From Areca catechu (taxonomy: Eukaryota > Streptophyta > Magnoliopsida > Arecales > Arecaceae), in the NCBI GenBank assembly GCA_021397845.1, contig CM038051.1, positions 16,650,827 to 16,714,826 on the forward strand: a stretch of DNA of 64,000 bases. The letters run 5' to 3'. The position numbers were made by a program, and so were the translations under genes. Position 1 is the first letter of the stretch. The number at the start of each line of letters is the position of its first letter. Positions 35,501-47,018 of the stretch are shown here, one piece after another. Under the pieces are notes generated by a model. It was not told the origin of the DNA, searched no databases, and saw only the letters and a program-made list of their open reading frames with translations.

Positions 35501-37701
35501 ATAAAACTTGTACTTATATTTAAAAAATTGTTGTCACGAAGTTTGGACCAAAGTTTGGAGAGTGATATGATCCAAACTTTTCACTTGTATACCTTGCAGG
35601 AGAAAAATTTAGTTTCTCAAGCATTTCTTTGAGCATTACCTTGTATGGCGCAACCACAACTATTACCTTTTTACCTTTCATTTTGCTCTATTGGTGTTGT
35701 TAATAAGGTGTCTTTCCTTCAATCTCTAAAAATTGCTCTTTTTTTTTTTTTGCAAAGTCTTTTTATCTTAGACTTGCACACTTTTTTACGGTTCCTTCGA
35801 CCCGGAGGCTTAACACCTTGAATGGGGAAAATACTTCACGGCTTCATGAACAGCTTTTTCTGACTCCGAAATTGCTTCGTGATTTTGTGGCTATCTGGCT
35901 CTCAGCAACTTGGGACCTATGCTACTTGCTTAAGGATTGTCCTTGCTTTGATAATTGCTGAAAAAATCGATTTAGCTCTTATACCAAATGTTAGAAATTT
36001 GAAAGCACTTGATAATGCTCAAGGAGAAATGAATGGAATGGGAGGAATATCATTTATTATCATATCATAAAACTCTCCACACTACTTAGACTCAATACAC
36101 ATTGTCCTATATATAGATATTTGAAGGTGACTTTGGTCTACCCCAATAAATTCATAGTAATCCTTAACTCTTTGAATATCTAAATGACTCTTAGATTTCC
36201 TATCTGATTCTTAATTATTCTGAATAACTCTTAGAATTCTTGACTCGTTTAATTCACATGAAAAATATAACAACTCTTAGACTTCCACTCTCATTAATTA
36301 CAAATTAACTCCAACAGCGAGAAACTGATATGCTTTGATCTAGTATGTTTTTTTTTTTAGTCTGGGCGTATTGAATCCCATCACCAATATATTCTCTCCT
36401 TATGTACTTGAGATTTGCTGGTCTGGGTTACAAATTTTGTTGGCTGATTGAACTTCTTGTGAGTTGCTTCAATGAGTGTATTCTTCTTGATTATACTGGC
36501 AAGATGAGGGGCTTTAGGGAGAAAATATGTTTGTATGAAGTCTCTAGGATTCTTTTTTCTTTGTTTTTTTTCCATTCCGTAATCACAAAGGGGATAAGTG
36601 CGTGGTAAGCTGAGTCTTCCATGCTCATCAACTGCTGGTTGCTTGGAATGACATGGCACAGTCATTGAAATGGATATTCTTCCAAGCTAAAAAGAAGAAC
36701 TAGATATAAGTGCAGCATCTGAATTGTTTCATTTTCTTATGCTTCTGAGATCTAATGGTTTAAGGCTGACATTTATTAGAAAGGTAATATTTTCATGTTG
36801 ATTTCAGAAAGGTCTTTAAATGATTTATCTTGTATAGTTTAATGAATGGTGAGGCTTATTTCCATGTTTACAACGTGTAATTGTACATTCTTGGTACTTA
36901 ATTGTCCCAAGCTTTGACAATATGCTTTATATATCCATCGTGTTCTAGATTATGCATATAAACAATTATGCTGAATGCATAATGTGGACATTATTTCATA
37001 TTCAGTGAATTACTGCTTTGATTAGAAAAAATGAAACAATTAAGGGATCAATTGGCTGGAGGCACCAATGCTTACATTCAAAGGGATGATAGTGATAACT
37101 ACTTGGGCTCTTGCCTGATTCTTTCATTAAAAAGGCAAAGAACTATGGAAACAAATAATTTGCAAAGTCATTTACGACTGCTAGTGCAATTTTGTGCTTT
37201 ATAACTAACATTTGGTTTTATATGCATAGCCTGCTTTCCTCAATACATCAATCGCTTGGCTTGCCTACTAGTTTTAGTATATCAATGCTTTAATGCTTGA
37301 TTTTTCATTGTGGCTCATTTTCGTTCTTATATTTATTCCAACTAATTTGGAGTTTTCAGATTTTTGAGCGAAAACCAACCAAGATCAAGAACTATGGAAT
37401 TTGGCTACGTTACCAGAGCAGAACAGGCTACCACAACATGTACAAGGAATTCCGTGATACTACTCTAAATGGTGCTGTTGAACAAATGTACAATGAGATG
37501 GCCTCTCGTCATCGGGTAAGGTATCATTGTATACAAATTATCAAAACAGCCACAGTCCCTGCTAAGCTTTGCAAGAGAGAGAATACCAAGCAATTTCATG
37601 ATTCCAAGATCAAATTTCCCCTGGTGTTTAAGAAGGTTAGACCACCAAGCAGGAAGCTGAAAACCACGTACAAGGCATCAAGGCCAAACTTGTTTATGTA
37701 A
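32571..37701 (+). CDS. RPL18A: 60S ribosomal protein L18a (eL20), 4 exons, intact
   Basis: Exons: 32571-32585 (MVAFR), 32734-32849, 32963-33026, 37360-37701. Splicing keeps the frame throughout (phases 0, 2, 0) and gives exactly 178 aa, the normal plant eL20 length. Diagnostic segments: [46 protein letters not shown], then IKNYGIWLRYQSRTGYHNMY, EMASRHRVRY, KFPLVF and the end ASRPNLFM. The protein is a structural component of the large cytosolic ribosomal subunit. The tiny five-codon first exon, typical for plant ribosomal protein genes, keeps promoter and intron 1 close. Introns are 148, 113 and 4333 bp. The last is swollen by an inverted pair of LTR elements and a duplicated piece of itself. 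All exons are undamaged. Confidence 0.96.
33158..33485 (+). repeat. Duplicated intron segment, left copy
   Basis: 328 bp from GAAACTGATATACTTTGATC to TTGCTTGGAATGACAT. Repeated in the same orientation at 36321-36654 with about 90% identity by eye. The retroelement block lies exactly between the two copies. Confidence 0.92.
33486..33524 (+). repeat. Orphan fragment of the small LTR element (PBS region)
   Basis: TTGGTATAAGAGCC and the following GGATCGATTTTTTCAGCA repeat the start of the internal region at 33859-33897. It sits directly before the left LTR, without its own LTR, and marks a recombination or nesting event. Confidence 0.8.
33525..34798 (+). mobile_element. Small non-autonomous LTR element, forward copy (3' LTR truncated)
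   Basis: 5' LTR 33525-33858 (334 bp, TGTTAG...CTAACA) is followed by a degenerate initiator-Met primer site (TTTGATATCAGAGC, 33859-33872). About 860 bp of internal DNA and 77 bp of the 3' LTR (34722-34798) come next, cut where the inverted copy begins. The only reading frame, 34468-34683, encodes a 71-aa lysine/glutamate-rich peptide (MQDLHKAYEELKNKYEDV) that should form a coiled coil. There is no protease, integrase or reverse transcriptase. Confidence 0.88.
34799..36316 (-). mobile_element. Small non-autonomous LTR element, inverted copy
   Basis: LTRs at 34799-35125 and 35989-36316 (327 and 328 bp). The internal region 35126-35988 is the reverse complement of 33859-34721, with its primer site at 35975-35988. 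Total length is 1518 bp, about what TRIM/SMART-like or other deleted copia derivatives show. No 5-bp target duplication flanks it (GTAAA on the left, GCGAG on the right), so it did not simply insert here as an independent copy, or the borders were later rearranged. Confidence 0.9.
36321..36654 (+). repeat. Duplicated intron segment, right copy
   Basis: 334 bp matching 33158-33485. It continues into unique intron sequence at GACAT|GGCACAG, while the left copy switches at the same GACAT into element sequence. Confidence 0.92.
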
Positions 37702-39342
37702 TTCATCTTGCTTAATGTTCTTACACGAAGACACAAACTCAAGTGAGTCCAATGTTTATGCAGTCTTGTTTTTGGTCAGAAAACTTATTTAGTGAAATTA
37801 TTTTGGATTTATCATATTCGTGGTCTGAATTTTGGTTTACTTCATTTAGTGAGTTATATTTTAGCTTTCTAAAGTTTTGTGATCGGATATCTTGAATATA
37901 ACAGCTGAGGTGCAAGCTTTGGTTAGTTCAGCAGTTTTGTGGACTGCCTCATATCTTAGCTACTGCTTGTTATCACAGTGGATTCACATGCCTTCCGTCT
38001 TGTACTGAATGCTTTTGAACCGGTTTCTATATTTAGCTTTTATTAAAGGGTTTATGGGTTTTTGTTTTTTTCTTTTACCTTGGTAAATTACAGGCATGTG
38101 TCGTTATGGCTACATATGTGCTAAAGGTATACTTGTGAAAACCAGAAATTGCCTCTCGGTGTGTTAAATGTGTTCGCCTGCATATGTGGTTTTTGGGAAC
38201 ATTTTAGCCAATGTGGGCTACTCTTTATTGCTTTTGCTTATATTCCTTTTATCAGCCACTCAATATGCCAGGGTGACATGTAGAATATTTGTAAGATAGA
38301 ATTCCAAAGTCTTTTCGTTTGCATACCTTCTCATAATTACACAATTTTGGACTTGACATAGCAGGGCAACTTTGCTGAGGTTTCCAATTTACAATTTGGT
38401 TTCCCTTTTTTCCCTGGATGGCAATGGGCAGAGTACCTGCAAAACTTGTCCTACTTGAATATGAACCTATTTAAAATCTTGCTATTTGAACTCAATCTAA
38501 ACCCGATTACAAATCAATCTAAAATCTCAAACCCATCTCATTTAAAATTTATGTATCTGCCGGGTACCGGAACCTGTTGATAGATTTGGTATCGCACAAT
38601 GAATTTGGTAGAGCATAATCTCATCGATTGAAAATTATGGAGTTAAAAGAAAAATCTTTTCAATCAAAAATTTCCATGCTTCTACGGTTCTACCAAGATT
38701 AAGCCCTCAAAACTTCAAAAAAAGCCCTAATCGGAACCTTAGGTGATTCCTTTTCGCATAGATCTTTGAAAAAAGAAAATGAAATGAAAACAAAAAGAAG
38801 GAAAAAAAAAATAAAATATGAAAAAGGCCTTAGCTTTCTTTCTTTTTTTTTTTTTTTTTGCTAGTTTTTCTTGATTTTTTCTATGCTTCCCCTTAGTTTT
38901 TCCTCTGCATTTTTCATCCCCAGGAGTGTTAAACGAGTGGGAGGCTTAGAGCGGCCGAAAAGGAATATCTTCCTCAGGTTTTAGGAAAAACTTCTGATCT
39001 CCTTTGTGCTCTCCTTCCCCATGGATCGCCGAAAAGAGAGAATGAAATGAATAAAAAAAGAAGCAAAGAGGAAAAAATAAAAATCTATCAAGGTCTTATC
39101 TTTTATTTTATTTTTGTTTTTCCCTTCATTTTGCCGATTTTTTCAAAGTTTTCCATCATTTTTTCGATATTTTTCCATCCTTAGAAGTCTCGATCAGATG
39201 GGAGTCTTGGAGTGGTGGCTGGATAGGAAAGTTTAGTCGATGGCAAGGGCTTTGAGTTGGTATTTATGGATAAGAGTTTAATGATGTAAATATTTTATGC
39301 ATATAATTAATATATAAACATGATTGAGTTAGATCTTAGATG
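37702..39342. other. 3' flank of the L18a gene; no further gene
   Basis: Holds the L18a 3' untranslated region and AT-rich intergenic DNA. Pyrimidine tracts with text like CATTTTTCATCCCCAGGAG (about 38870-39180) may be old transposon sequence. Nothing specific recognised. Confidence 0.4.
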
Positions 39343-39846
39343 GTATTTGGTGATCCAAATGGGATTACCATAGTGTTCTAAGATCATAGTGATCCGAGTT
39401 TTATGATGATTCGATTTTCAGTGATTTAAGAACGCTACATTTGGTAAGCTATGGTCCAATAATTAAAGATCTTTAGGTATCCATAAGTAATATATTTAGT
39501 ATTTCATGAAAATTCATGATCATGAACTATATAATATCAAAAATATCCATGATATATTTTATAAAAAATATTTATTATCCATATAAAATATATTATAATA
39601 AAATACTAATATATTCATTAATATATTAATAATAATATATTCTAAAAAATATATATTTATTATTTTTATAAATTATTAATCCTATAAAAATATATTAATT
39701 GTTATTATAGAATTAATATTTTATTTTACTTATAATATATTATTTATTAATACAAATATGTATTTTGATTATAAACAATAATACATAATATATTAAATTT
39801 TTATTATATAAATATATAGTATAATAAGATATTTTTGCTCTAATTT

Positions 39847-39851
39847 AAAAT
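39847..39851. repeat. Solo-LTR target-site duplication, left copy
   Basis: AAAAT, repeated exactly at 40992-40996. Confidence 0.9.
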
Positions 39852-40991
39852 TGTTGCCGCCTGACCGTCGTGGCCTGTAGCTGGAGACGATCTCGGAACG
39901 CGCCCTCGTCGCTCAGGAATCCGCTCATACGTCGGACCTACAAAACAGAGAAGACCTGGGCCGGCGATCCCGGTGAGGGCACTCCGATGCTCAAGTCAGT
40001 ACGATCCAGGGGAACAGATCATTCTGGTCGAGCCCCGTAGATGGATTCCATGCTAGGAGGAGAAAATTGTACTTGGGAGTGTGAATGAATTGAGAGAAGA
40101 GCAGGGAAAGTGGCAGTGGAGGAGTATTCGAGCTGGATGGCTGTGTCCATCGAGACCCTTCTGGTGGGTCTCTGGTAGCCTAGAGTACTTGGTCCCTCAG
40201 TTGCTCTCCCGTATGCCGTCCCTTTCGCCCGTTTGTTTACTTACCTCATTCTTGGAACCTTGGAGAACTCCTTTAAGCTAGGATGGCTGCGCGTCGCCAA
40301 CCTTGGGATCCTCCCCTCGCTTGCAGGCGTATGCGGTGACGTTCCGTGCCGTGCGCGAGGTGCCTTTCCTCATTCGTGACAAGGAACTTACCGTGCGCTC
40401 TGACCCTCCTTTTGGTCGCTCCACTTTGGAAAACTTGGCAGAGCCTCGATCGGGGACAGTCGCTCCCTGGATTTGAATCTTCTGGGTTGACTTCCTCTTC
40501 TGGGTGGCGCAGACGGTCGGTTGGAAGCGCATCACCTCGATCGGGGGACCCTTTCCTTTTCGCTGCAAGTGGCAGCGGGGGCAGTTATTGTGGCATGGCG
40601 GGCACTCCTCCGTGGTCCTTGGCTGGCTTATCGCTGTCCAAGGAAGGCAGCGACGTCCTTTAGCTACCGATCCCTTCGTTCGAAGTGGGGCTGGTTCAGA
40701 AAGGCAGAGCTCGACTTTAGTCAGGGCGTCTCGACCTCGAGGGAGCCGCCTGGCGAGGGAGTCCGGAGAGAGGCGGAGCTCGACTTCGGCCAGGGCGTCT
40801 CGACCTCGAGGGAACCGCCTGGCGAGGGAGTCCGGAGAGAGGCGGAGCTCGACTTCGGCCAGGGCGTCTCGACCTAGAGGGAGCCGCCTGGCCGAAGGAG
40901 TCCGAAGAGAGGATTCTGACGTGGCAACTTCCTCCGACGTGGCATCCGATTGAGTCTGAATGGGTTCCATGTCAGCGATCCTGCCACATCA
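39852..40991 (+). mobile_element. Solo LTR of family A, 1140 bp
   Basis: TGTTGCCGCCTGACC...GCCACATCA, flanked by 5-bp AAAAT on both sides, with no internal element. It is strongly GC-rich inside AT-rich surroundings. It is homologous over its length to the LTR at 43116-44560, and more distantly to 55551-57950. Its right part carries three tandem units of about 69 bp. Confidence 0.93.
40700..40910. repeat. 69-bp tandem repeat, about 3 units
   Basis: Unit contains GAGCTCGACTTCGGCCAGGG and GAGGGAGCCGCCTGGCGA. The same unit is present about nine times in the LTR at 43116-44560. It leaves long open frames on both strands that are not genes. Confidence 0.92.
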
Positions 40992-42334
40992 AAAATTATC
41001 ATTGAATCTAATAGGACAATAATGACTAATAATATTTATAGAATCTATCATAATATAATATATAATATCAATATAATAAATATCTGATATAAAATATGAT
41101 ATAAATTCTTAATGGCATATTATATTATATATCATTTTTTATTAGATTGAGGATATTTTTGTTTTTAAATTTTAGTTCAAGATCATTGCATGGGGTGATC
41201 TTGGATCTCCGACCTCAAGTATAGGTGTTCAATCACTAGGTTGGACGGTGATTTGAAAAGTGAGGATGATTTAGAATCATTGTCACGTAGAATTATCATG
41301 ATACAATCAAACACGATGATTTCATCGTTTCCATTCAGATCATCCTGGAGATCTTGGGTGATAATTCTATACCAAATACCTCTTTGGTGTCTAGGCAAGT
41401 GGATAGGCTATTCAAGTATTTGAAGGTCAAATCCTCCCATCCACCTATTATATATTTATTTTATTAAAAAATTAGAACCGAGTTTAGGTAGCAGGTATTC
41501 AAGGGATAAATCTCAAATCCAAATGGGTTTTAGTTTTAAATTCCAAATTATCCCAAATCTTATTAGGGTATACCAGATCGGTCTTATTAAGGTTTGGGAT
41601 AGATTGGATATCCCAAAAAAATCCGTCAACCACCATCCCTACTCTTGGTGTTGGTGGTTTTATTTTCATTTGCCTTCAAGTTTGGTTAAAGTCAAACAAA
41701 GTTTGGTTAATGTCAAACACTGCTGCCAACATTCTATTATTAGCAACCTCACACATTGCTTGTCTTGTTAGATTGTCTATTTGACTCGAGGCACATGAGT
41801 TGCGCGTGCGGCTTGCGAACTTGAAATTGGCATTTCAAACATCAGCCTCCATCGGATGCCCCATCATCCCAGCGACTTGTATCATCAATTGTCATATGTT
41901 TTCGATTGCCTCGAGATGTATATACCCCATCTTGTTTATTTGCTAGATTTGCCAAGGTGGAGATTCAGATTTACCCACCCCTTCCCTCCTTTTCGGCATA
42001 GAAAAAGTCTTTGTATATCGAGAAAAAAAAAAAAAAAATATAATCTGATTGGATCATATAAGTCTCGCTTTTTAACATGTATTTAATATTATAATTTTAT
42101 CTTTTTTTTAAAAAAATTGAATGACAAAAATATCTCTTATGAAAAATTATGATACTCGTTGGTTTGAATTACGATACTCAGTGGCCGGTTTATAACATCC
42201 CCGTGTTCGCATGATATCATATGATCGAGAGATGTTTTTGACATTAAAAAAGTTCAAAATTTTCAATAATAAAAATATCCCTCCTCTTATGGTATCCTAT
42301 GAACAAAGTTATGACACCCTTTTCATAAAAGGGA

Positions 42335-42937
42335 TTAAGACTGTAAATGGGTCAGGTTGATTCGTGATCCATCCCGACTGATCCATTTAGATCCGATCCA
42401 ACCTATTTTTGGGGACACGTGGATTTGGGTTGGATCTTAAATTAAATCCATTTTATTTTTTTGGATCAGATTTGGATTTACTGAATTAGATCTGACCCGA
42501 CCCGACTTGAACATACTAATAATATTATGATCATATCTATTGGACATTTAAATTATAATTTAAAACTTGTATGGAACATATTTTTAACATAGAGATAGAG
42601 TTATAATTATTTTTATATCTTAATTTATTTTAAAAATAATATTATTTGTTATCTATTTTATGATTATAATAATTGGCTATGTAATATTAAAATATAGTTG
42701 TTTATATTTTAATCGGATCATATCTAGATCCAAATTTTTTTGATTAGAATCGAATTATTTATGGACCCGATCTAACCCGAATGATCCATTAGGCTAAAAT
42801 TTTAATAGTGGACCTGACCCGACCCGGCACAATTTTTTAGTGGGTTGGGTCTGGGTCTAATATTAGAACTCGATCAAAGAACTGGATCGGATCGGGGTCA
42901 CTCATGACCCGATCCGACCCGATCCATTTGCACCCCT
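42335..42937. mobile_element. hAT-type MITE, 603 bp
   Basis: Flanked by an exact 8-bp duplication AAAAGGGA (42327-42334 and 42938-42945). The ends form an imperfect inverted repeat (left ACTGTAAATGGGTCAGG; right, reversed, AGGGGTGCAAATGGATCGGG). The interior is AT-rich between two GATC/GACCCG-rich arms. No coding capacity. Opposite in orientation to the copy at 50695-51287. Confidence 0.9.
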
Positions 42938-43115
42938 AAAAGGGATGTCATATAGAGAGGGCATTTTCATCATTCAAATATACATTTGATGCATGTAGTT
43001 TAATTTTTATTAAAATTTTGAATGGCAAAAATGCCCATCCTTTATGACATCCATTTATGAACAAGGTGTCATAATCCCGTTCATAGGATATCATGAGGCC
43101 GATGATATCTTCATC

Positions 43116-44560
43116 TGTTGCTACCTAGAACGCCGTGGCCTATAGCTGAAGTCGATCTCGGACCGTGCCCTCGTCGCTCGGGAAGCTGCTCGCGTGCTCG
43201 GACTTGCAAAACAGAGGAGACCTGGACTGGTGATCCCGACCGGGGCACTCCAATGCTCAAGTCAGTGATGATCCAGGGAAACATATTCTCCTGGTCGAGC
43301 ATCGTAGGTGGACTCCACACTAGGAGGAGAAATATATGCTTGGAGAGTGAGGATGAGTTGAAAGTAGAGCGAGGGAAGTGACAACTGAGGAGAATTCGAG
43401 CTGGATGGCTGTGTCCGTCAAGACTCTTCCGATGAGTCTCCGGTAGCCTCTCGGTGGCTCTCCTACATGCTACCTACCTTGGGATCCTCCCTCGCCTGTA
43501 AGTGCGTGCGGCGAGGTCCTGTGCCATGCGCGAAGTGCCTTTCCTTATTCATGATAAGGAGCTATGCTGTGCACTCTGTCCCTCCGTTCGATCGCTCCAC
43601 TTTGAGAAAAACCTGGCAGAACTTCGATCGAGGGGCCGCCGCCCCCTGGATTTGAATCTTCTGGGTTGACTTCCTTTTCGGGTGGCACAGGCGATCGATT
43701 GGGAGCGCAGCGCCTCGATCGGGGGATCCCTTCCCCTTCGGTGTAAGCGGTAGCCGGGAAGTTATTGCAGCCTGGTGGTGCCCCTCCGTGTCCCTTGGGC
43801 GGCTCACTACTGTCCAAGGAAGGCGGCAATGCCCCACAGCTGTAGGTCCCTTCGTTCGAAGTAGGTTGACCTAGAAAGAAGAAACTCGACTTCGGCCAGG
43901 ACATCTCGACCTCGAGGGAGCCGCCCGACGAAGGTGTCTGAAGAGAGGTGGAGCTCGACTTCGACCAGGGCATCTCAACCTCGAGGGAGCCGTCCGGCAA
44001 AGGAGTCCGAAGAGAGACGGGGCTCGACTTCGATCAGGGCATCTTGACCTTTAGGGAGCTGCCCGCGAAGGAGTCCGAAGAGAGGCAGAGTTCGAATTCG
44101 ACCAGGGCATCTCGATCTCGAGGGGGCTGCCCGGTGAAGGAGTCCGAAGAGAGGCGGAGCTCGACTTTGGCCATGGCGTCTCGACCTCGAGGGAGCCGCC
44201 CGGTGAAGGAGTCCGAAAAGAGGCGGAGCTCGACTTCGGCCAGGGCAGCTCGACCTTGAGGGAGCCGCCCGGCAAAGGAGTCCGAAGAGAGGTGGGGCTT
44301 GACTCGGCCAGGGCGTCTCGACCTCGAGGGAGCTGCACGGCGAAGGAGTCCGAAAAGAGACGGAGCTCGACTTTGGCCAGGGTGTCTCGATCTCGAGGGA
44401 GCCACCTGGCGAAGGAGTCCGAAGAGAGGCGGAGCTCGACTTTGGCCAGGCCATCTCGACCTCGAGGGAGCTGCCCGGCGAAGGGGTCCGAAGAAAGAGA
44501 TCCGACGTGGCAGCTGACTGGGTCTGACATGGGTTCCATATTAGCGATCCTGCCACATCT
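43116..44560 (+). repeat. Family A LTR with expanded 69-bp repeats
   Basis: TGTTGCTACCTAGAACG...GCCACATCT, 1445 bp. Most of the extra 300 bp over the solo copy comes from more tandem units (about nine at 43880-44490). Confidence 0.88.
43880..44490. repeat. 69-bp tandem repeat, about 9 units
   Basis: Repeated GAGCTCGACTTCGGCC / CATCTCGACCTCGAGGGAG units with a period of 67-69 bp. Confidence 0.92.
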
Positions 44561-44754
44561 AGTATCAGAGCCTTAGATTGTCCATGTTGATCAAGATTAA
44601 AGAAGATAGAGAAAACATGTGCAATCAAGGTAGAGATCAATTGATTCAATGAAAAGAGTAATTTCTTTCTCTGGCAAGTGAGGGTAAAAGATATGCTAAT
44701 CTAACAAAGTTAATCGATGCTTTCATATACAAGAAGAAGCGACCATCATGGAGA

Positions 44755-44759
44755 ACAAG
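44755..44759. repeat. Target-site duplication of the nested insertion, left copy
   Basis: ACAAG, repeated at 47085-47089. Confidence 0.88.
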
Positions 44760-45680
44760 TGTCACACCCCGACCTCAAACCCGACCCGAGCCGAATGCGC
44801 AACAGATGACCATGTGCCCTAGGATTTATTTCTCTTTCGAACATACAAGGCCTACAACAAAACATAATTTCAGTATAGTTATCCAGCCAGGCGTACGCAT
44901 AAACCCTAAACCCCTAGCTGCTCACTGACTGGTCCCAAAGCCTGATTGATCTTCTGGATCTGAAACAAAAACATAGAAAAATAGGAGATAAGCTATACAG
45001 GCTCAATAAGTTATCATCATCTTCAATATATGTACACAAATATGCTATTAACAAATAACAAGCTAAACACATCATACAACAAGATATCCAGCAATATAAT
45101 AATATAACTAGCAACATGATGCAAATATGTACACTTATTTTCAACCGACACCGACACGACTATGGATGGCCAACCATATACTTTACTCTCATAGTCCCTC
45201 TGATTATGGCCACGATCGGCCCGTGGCTAGTCCCGAAAGTGACTAGATCCTGTGTACACATACCGCTCATCGGTCATGCACCAGTGATAGCCTCACTGGA
45301 GGTCCAAAGGAAAACTAGCTCTGAAATCATACGAGAAAACATGCATCCCTAGCATGTGCCAGCAACTTTCACACAAGGCTAAAATAAGGCAACCAACTCC
45401 TGTGTCACATACCGCTCATCGGTCATGTACCAGTGATCGTCCCACTAGAGGCCCGGAAGGAGACTAGGTCCTTGTATGATTATAGTCAGACTAGAGAGCG
45501 ACAATACCAATACACATGAATGCAATCCAATGCAGATCAAACTATACCACACACATTTAACAATGCAACAATCATAACATATCTAGCATGTAATACTAGA
45601 GATCAAGATATTATCGAAGAGTATCCATCAACTAAGTATAATTCAAACACTATATCTGATCTTCCAAGAACAACGACGAT

Positions 45681-46310
45681 CCTTATCGGCAAGGATCACA
45701 GTACGGGGCCACTTTAGTTGAGGGCAAAAGTAACACTCTCAGCCATCACAAACTCAACAAATGCAATGCGGGTGGAATGATAATGGTCTCCAAGCAATCT
45801 CAAGATAGACCTCTCCGTATATGATCTCAAAGAAGAGTTTAACTTCTGCCTGTGACACCTTGTCAAAATTTGTACAATAAACAGTCCTTGCACACATCTC
45901 ACATTCAATCATCAGACCTTGCTAAAAATGTTGGGTTGACAGGTGCAATTGCAGTCTTGGAGGAAAGCACCCTTACTAGTAAAATTCAAGCACAATTCCT
46001 GACAGATTTAAAGCAGCCCTTGCACCTTCCTCATCAGTGAACTCTATGAAAATAAAACGAAGAACAGAGTTTGGATCCCCACACATTCGGCAGTCAACAA
46101 CCGGACCACACTTAATGAAGTGCTACAAGCTGTTCTTCTGTAACCTGATGATCAAAATGAGCAACATAAACCGTTCTCCTTATCACTTCCTCTCGATGTG
46201 CCAAACTCGTCGGCCGTTCATTCGACGCTTTCCCTAGCCATACTCGTTCTTCTTCATCCGCCTTCCACCACCGACATTTGCACCGCCATTAGCCCCACCC
46301 TTGATTCTCC
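45681..46310 (-). pseudogene. Pseudogene of a CID-type (CTC-interacting domain) RNA-binding protein
   Basis: On the minus strand, in order: a basic stretch GKRRMN (about 46228-46245); RRM 1 beginning REEVIRRTVYVAHFDHQVT (about 46140-46196), with CGPVVDCRMCGDPNSVLRF and FIEFTDEEGARAALNLSG (46030-46100); then RRM 2 with ECEMCARTVYCTNFDKV (45855-45905) and STRIAFVEFVMAES (about 45740-45780), and finally SLPIR (45681). This two-RRM arrangement is specific to plant CID8-13-like proteins, which bind poly(A)-binding protein through a PAM2 motif. PAM2 was not found. Both RRMs run on without an intron, suggesting a cDNA origin. Stops and at least four frame changes rule out function. Confidence 0.85.
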
Positions 46311-46913
46311 ACTAAAGCTACCATCACTGTCCTCCTCCGCGAACAAGATGGAAACCACCGGTCGAGAGACAGAGTCCTCCACAGCCGGCGACCCCTCGCC
46401 CTTCCCCTTGAAGCCGGACCAGAGCTTCCTGCACACGGAGAAGCTGAGAGGGCGGTGAATGCCAGCCAGAGCCGGCGGGCCCAGAGGCTCGGCGGGGCTG
46501 TCCACTGGAATCGGAATCTGCTCCTCATCCCCAGGAACAGCAGCCCTGTCCACCTCGGCCTCCACGACCACCCGATCACCAGCCATTCATCACGGTCACC
46601 CAGATCAGCACCACGCATAGCAAAACATTGATCAGCGTCTCCACCATCTCCGGCTGCCGCATAATATCCATGAAATTGGTATAAAAGTTCCCCATTTGTC
46701 CTCCCCAAATCGATCGAATCCTTCAAGAAGCCCACTGACTGGTGAAGAGGGAGAGCAATTGAGAGGATTCGTTCTTCTTTACAGGGAAAATCCCTCTTCT
46801 CCATGCCGACCTTCCTTTCTGACTCCTCTACAAACCGTTTCCAACTCCTCGACGCCAACCACCGTGATCTCCGGTGATCACAGGATAAACAGGGCTCCAT
46901 CCCATGTTCTCGT

Positions 46914-47018
46914 CTTCTTCTTCTCCTCCTCCTCCTCCTCCTTCTTCTTCTTCTCCTTCTTCTTCTTCTTCTTCTTCTTCTTCTTCTCCTCCTTCTTCTT
47001 CTTCTTCTTTTTTTCAGC
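46914..47018. repeat. TTC/CTC microsatellite, about 105 bp
   Basis: Pure and interrupted TTC with CTC units. It gives the spurious poly-arginine ORF on the minus strand. Confidence 0.95.

Larger units (their letters stand above)
39343..41388. mobile_element. Possible AT-rich MITE split by a solo LTR
   Basis: GGTATTTGGTGATCC at 39343-39357 has an inverse partner ATACCAAATACC near 41370-41381. The two flanking halves are AT-rich and GATC-rich. No target duplication could be fixed, so this is tentative. Confidence 0.35.

Noticed and set aside
34799..36316. Treating the inverted LTR element as an ordinary independent insertion into the first element's 3' LTR
   Set aside because: No target duplication is present and the rest of the first 3' LTR does not continue on the far side; the flanking intron duplication needs a more complex event.
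40278..40970. 230-codon minus-strand ORF
   Set aside because: Lies wholly in a solo LTR with exact 5-bp target duplications and consists partly of the 69-bp repeats.
43545..44649. ORFs of 91-224 codons on both strands
   Set aside because: Same cause: 69-bp tandem repeats in a family A LTR. Reading frame is open on both strands by composition only.
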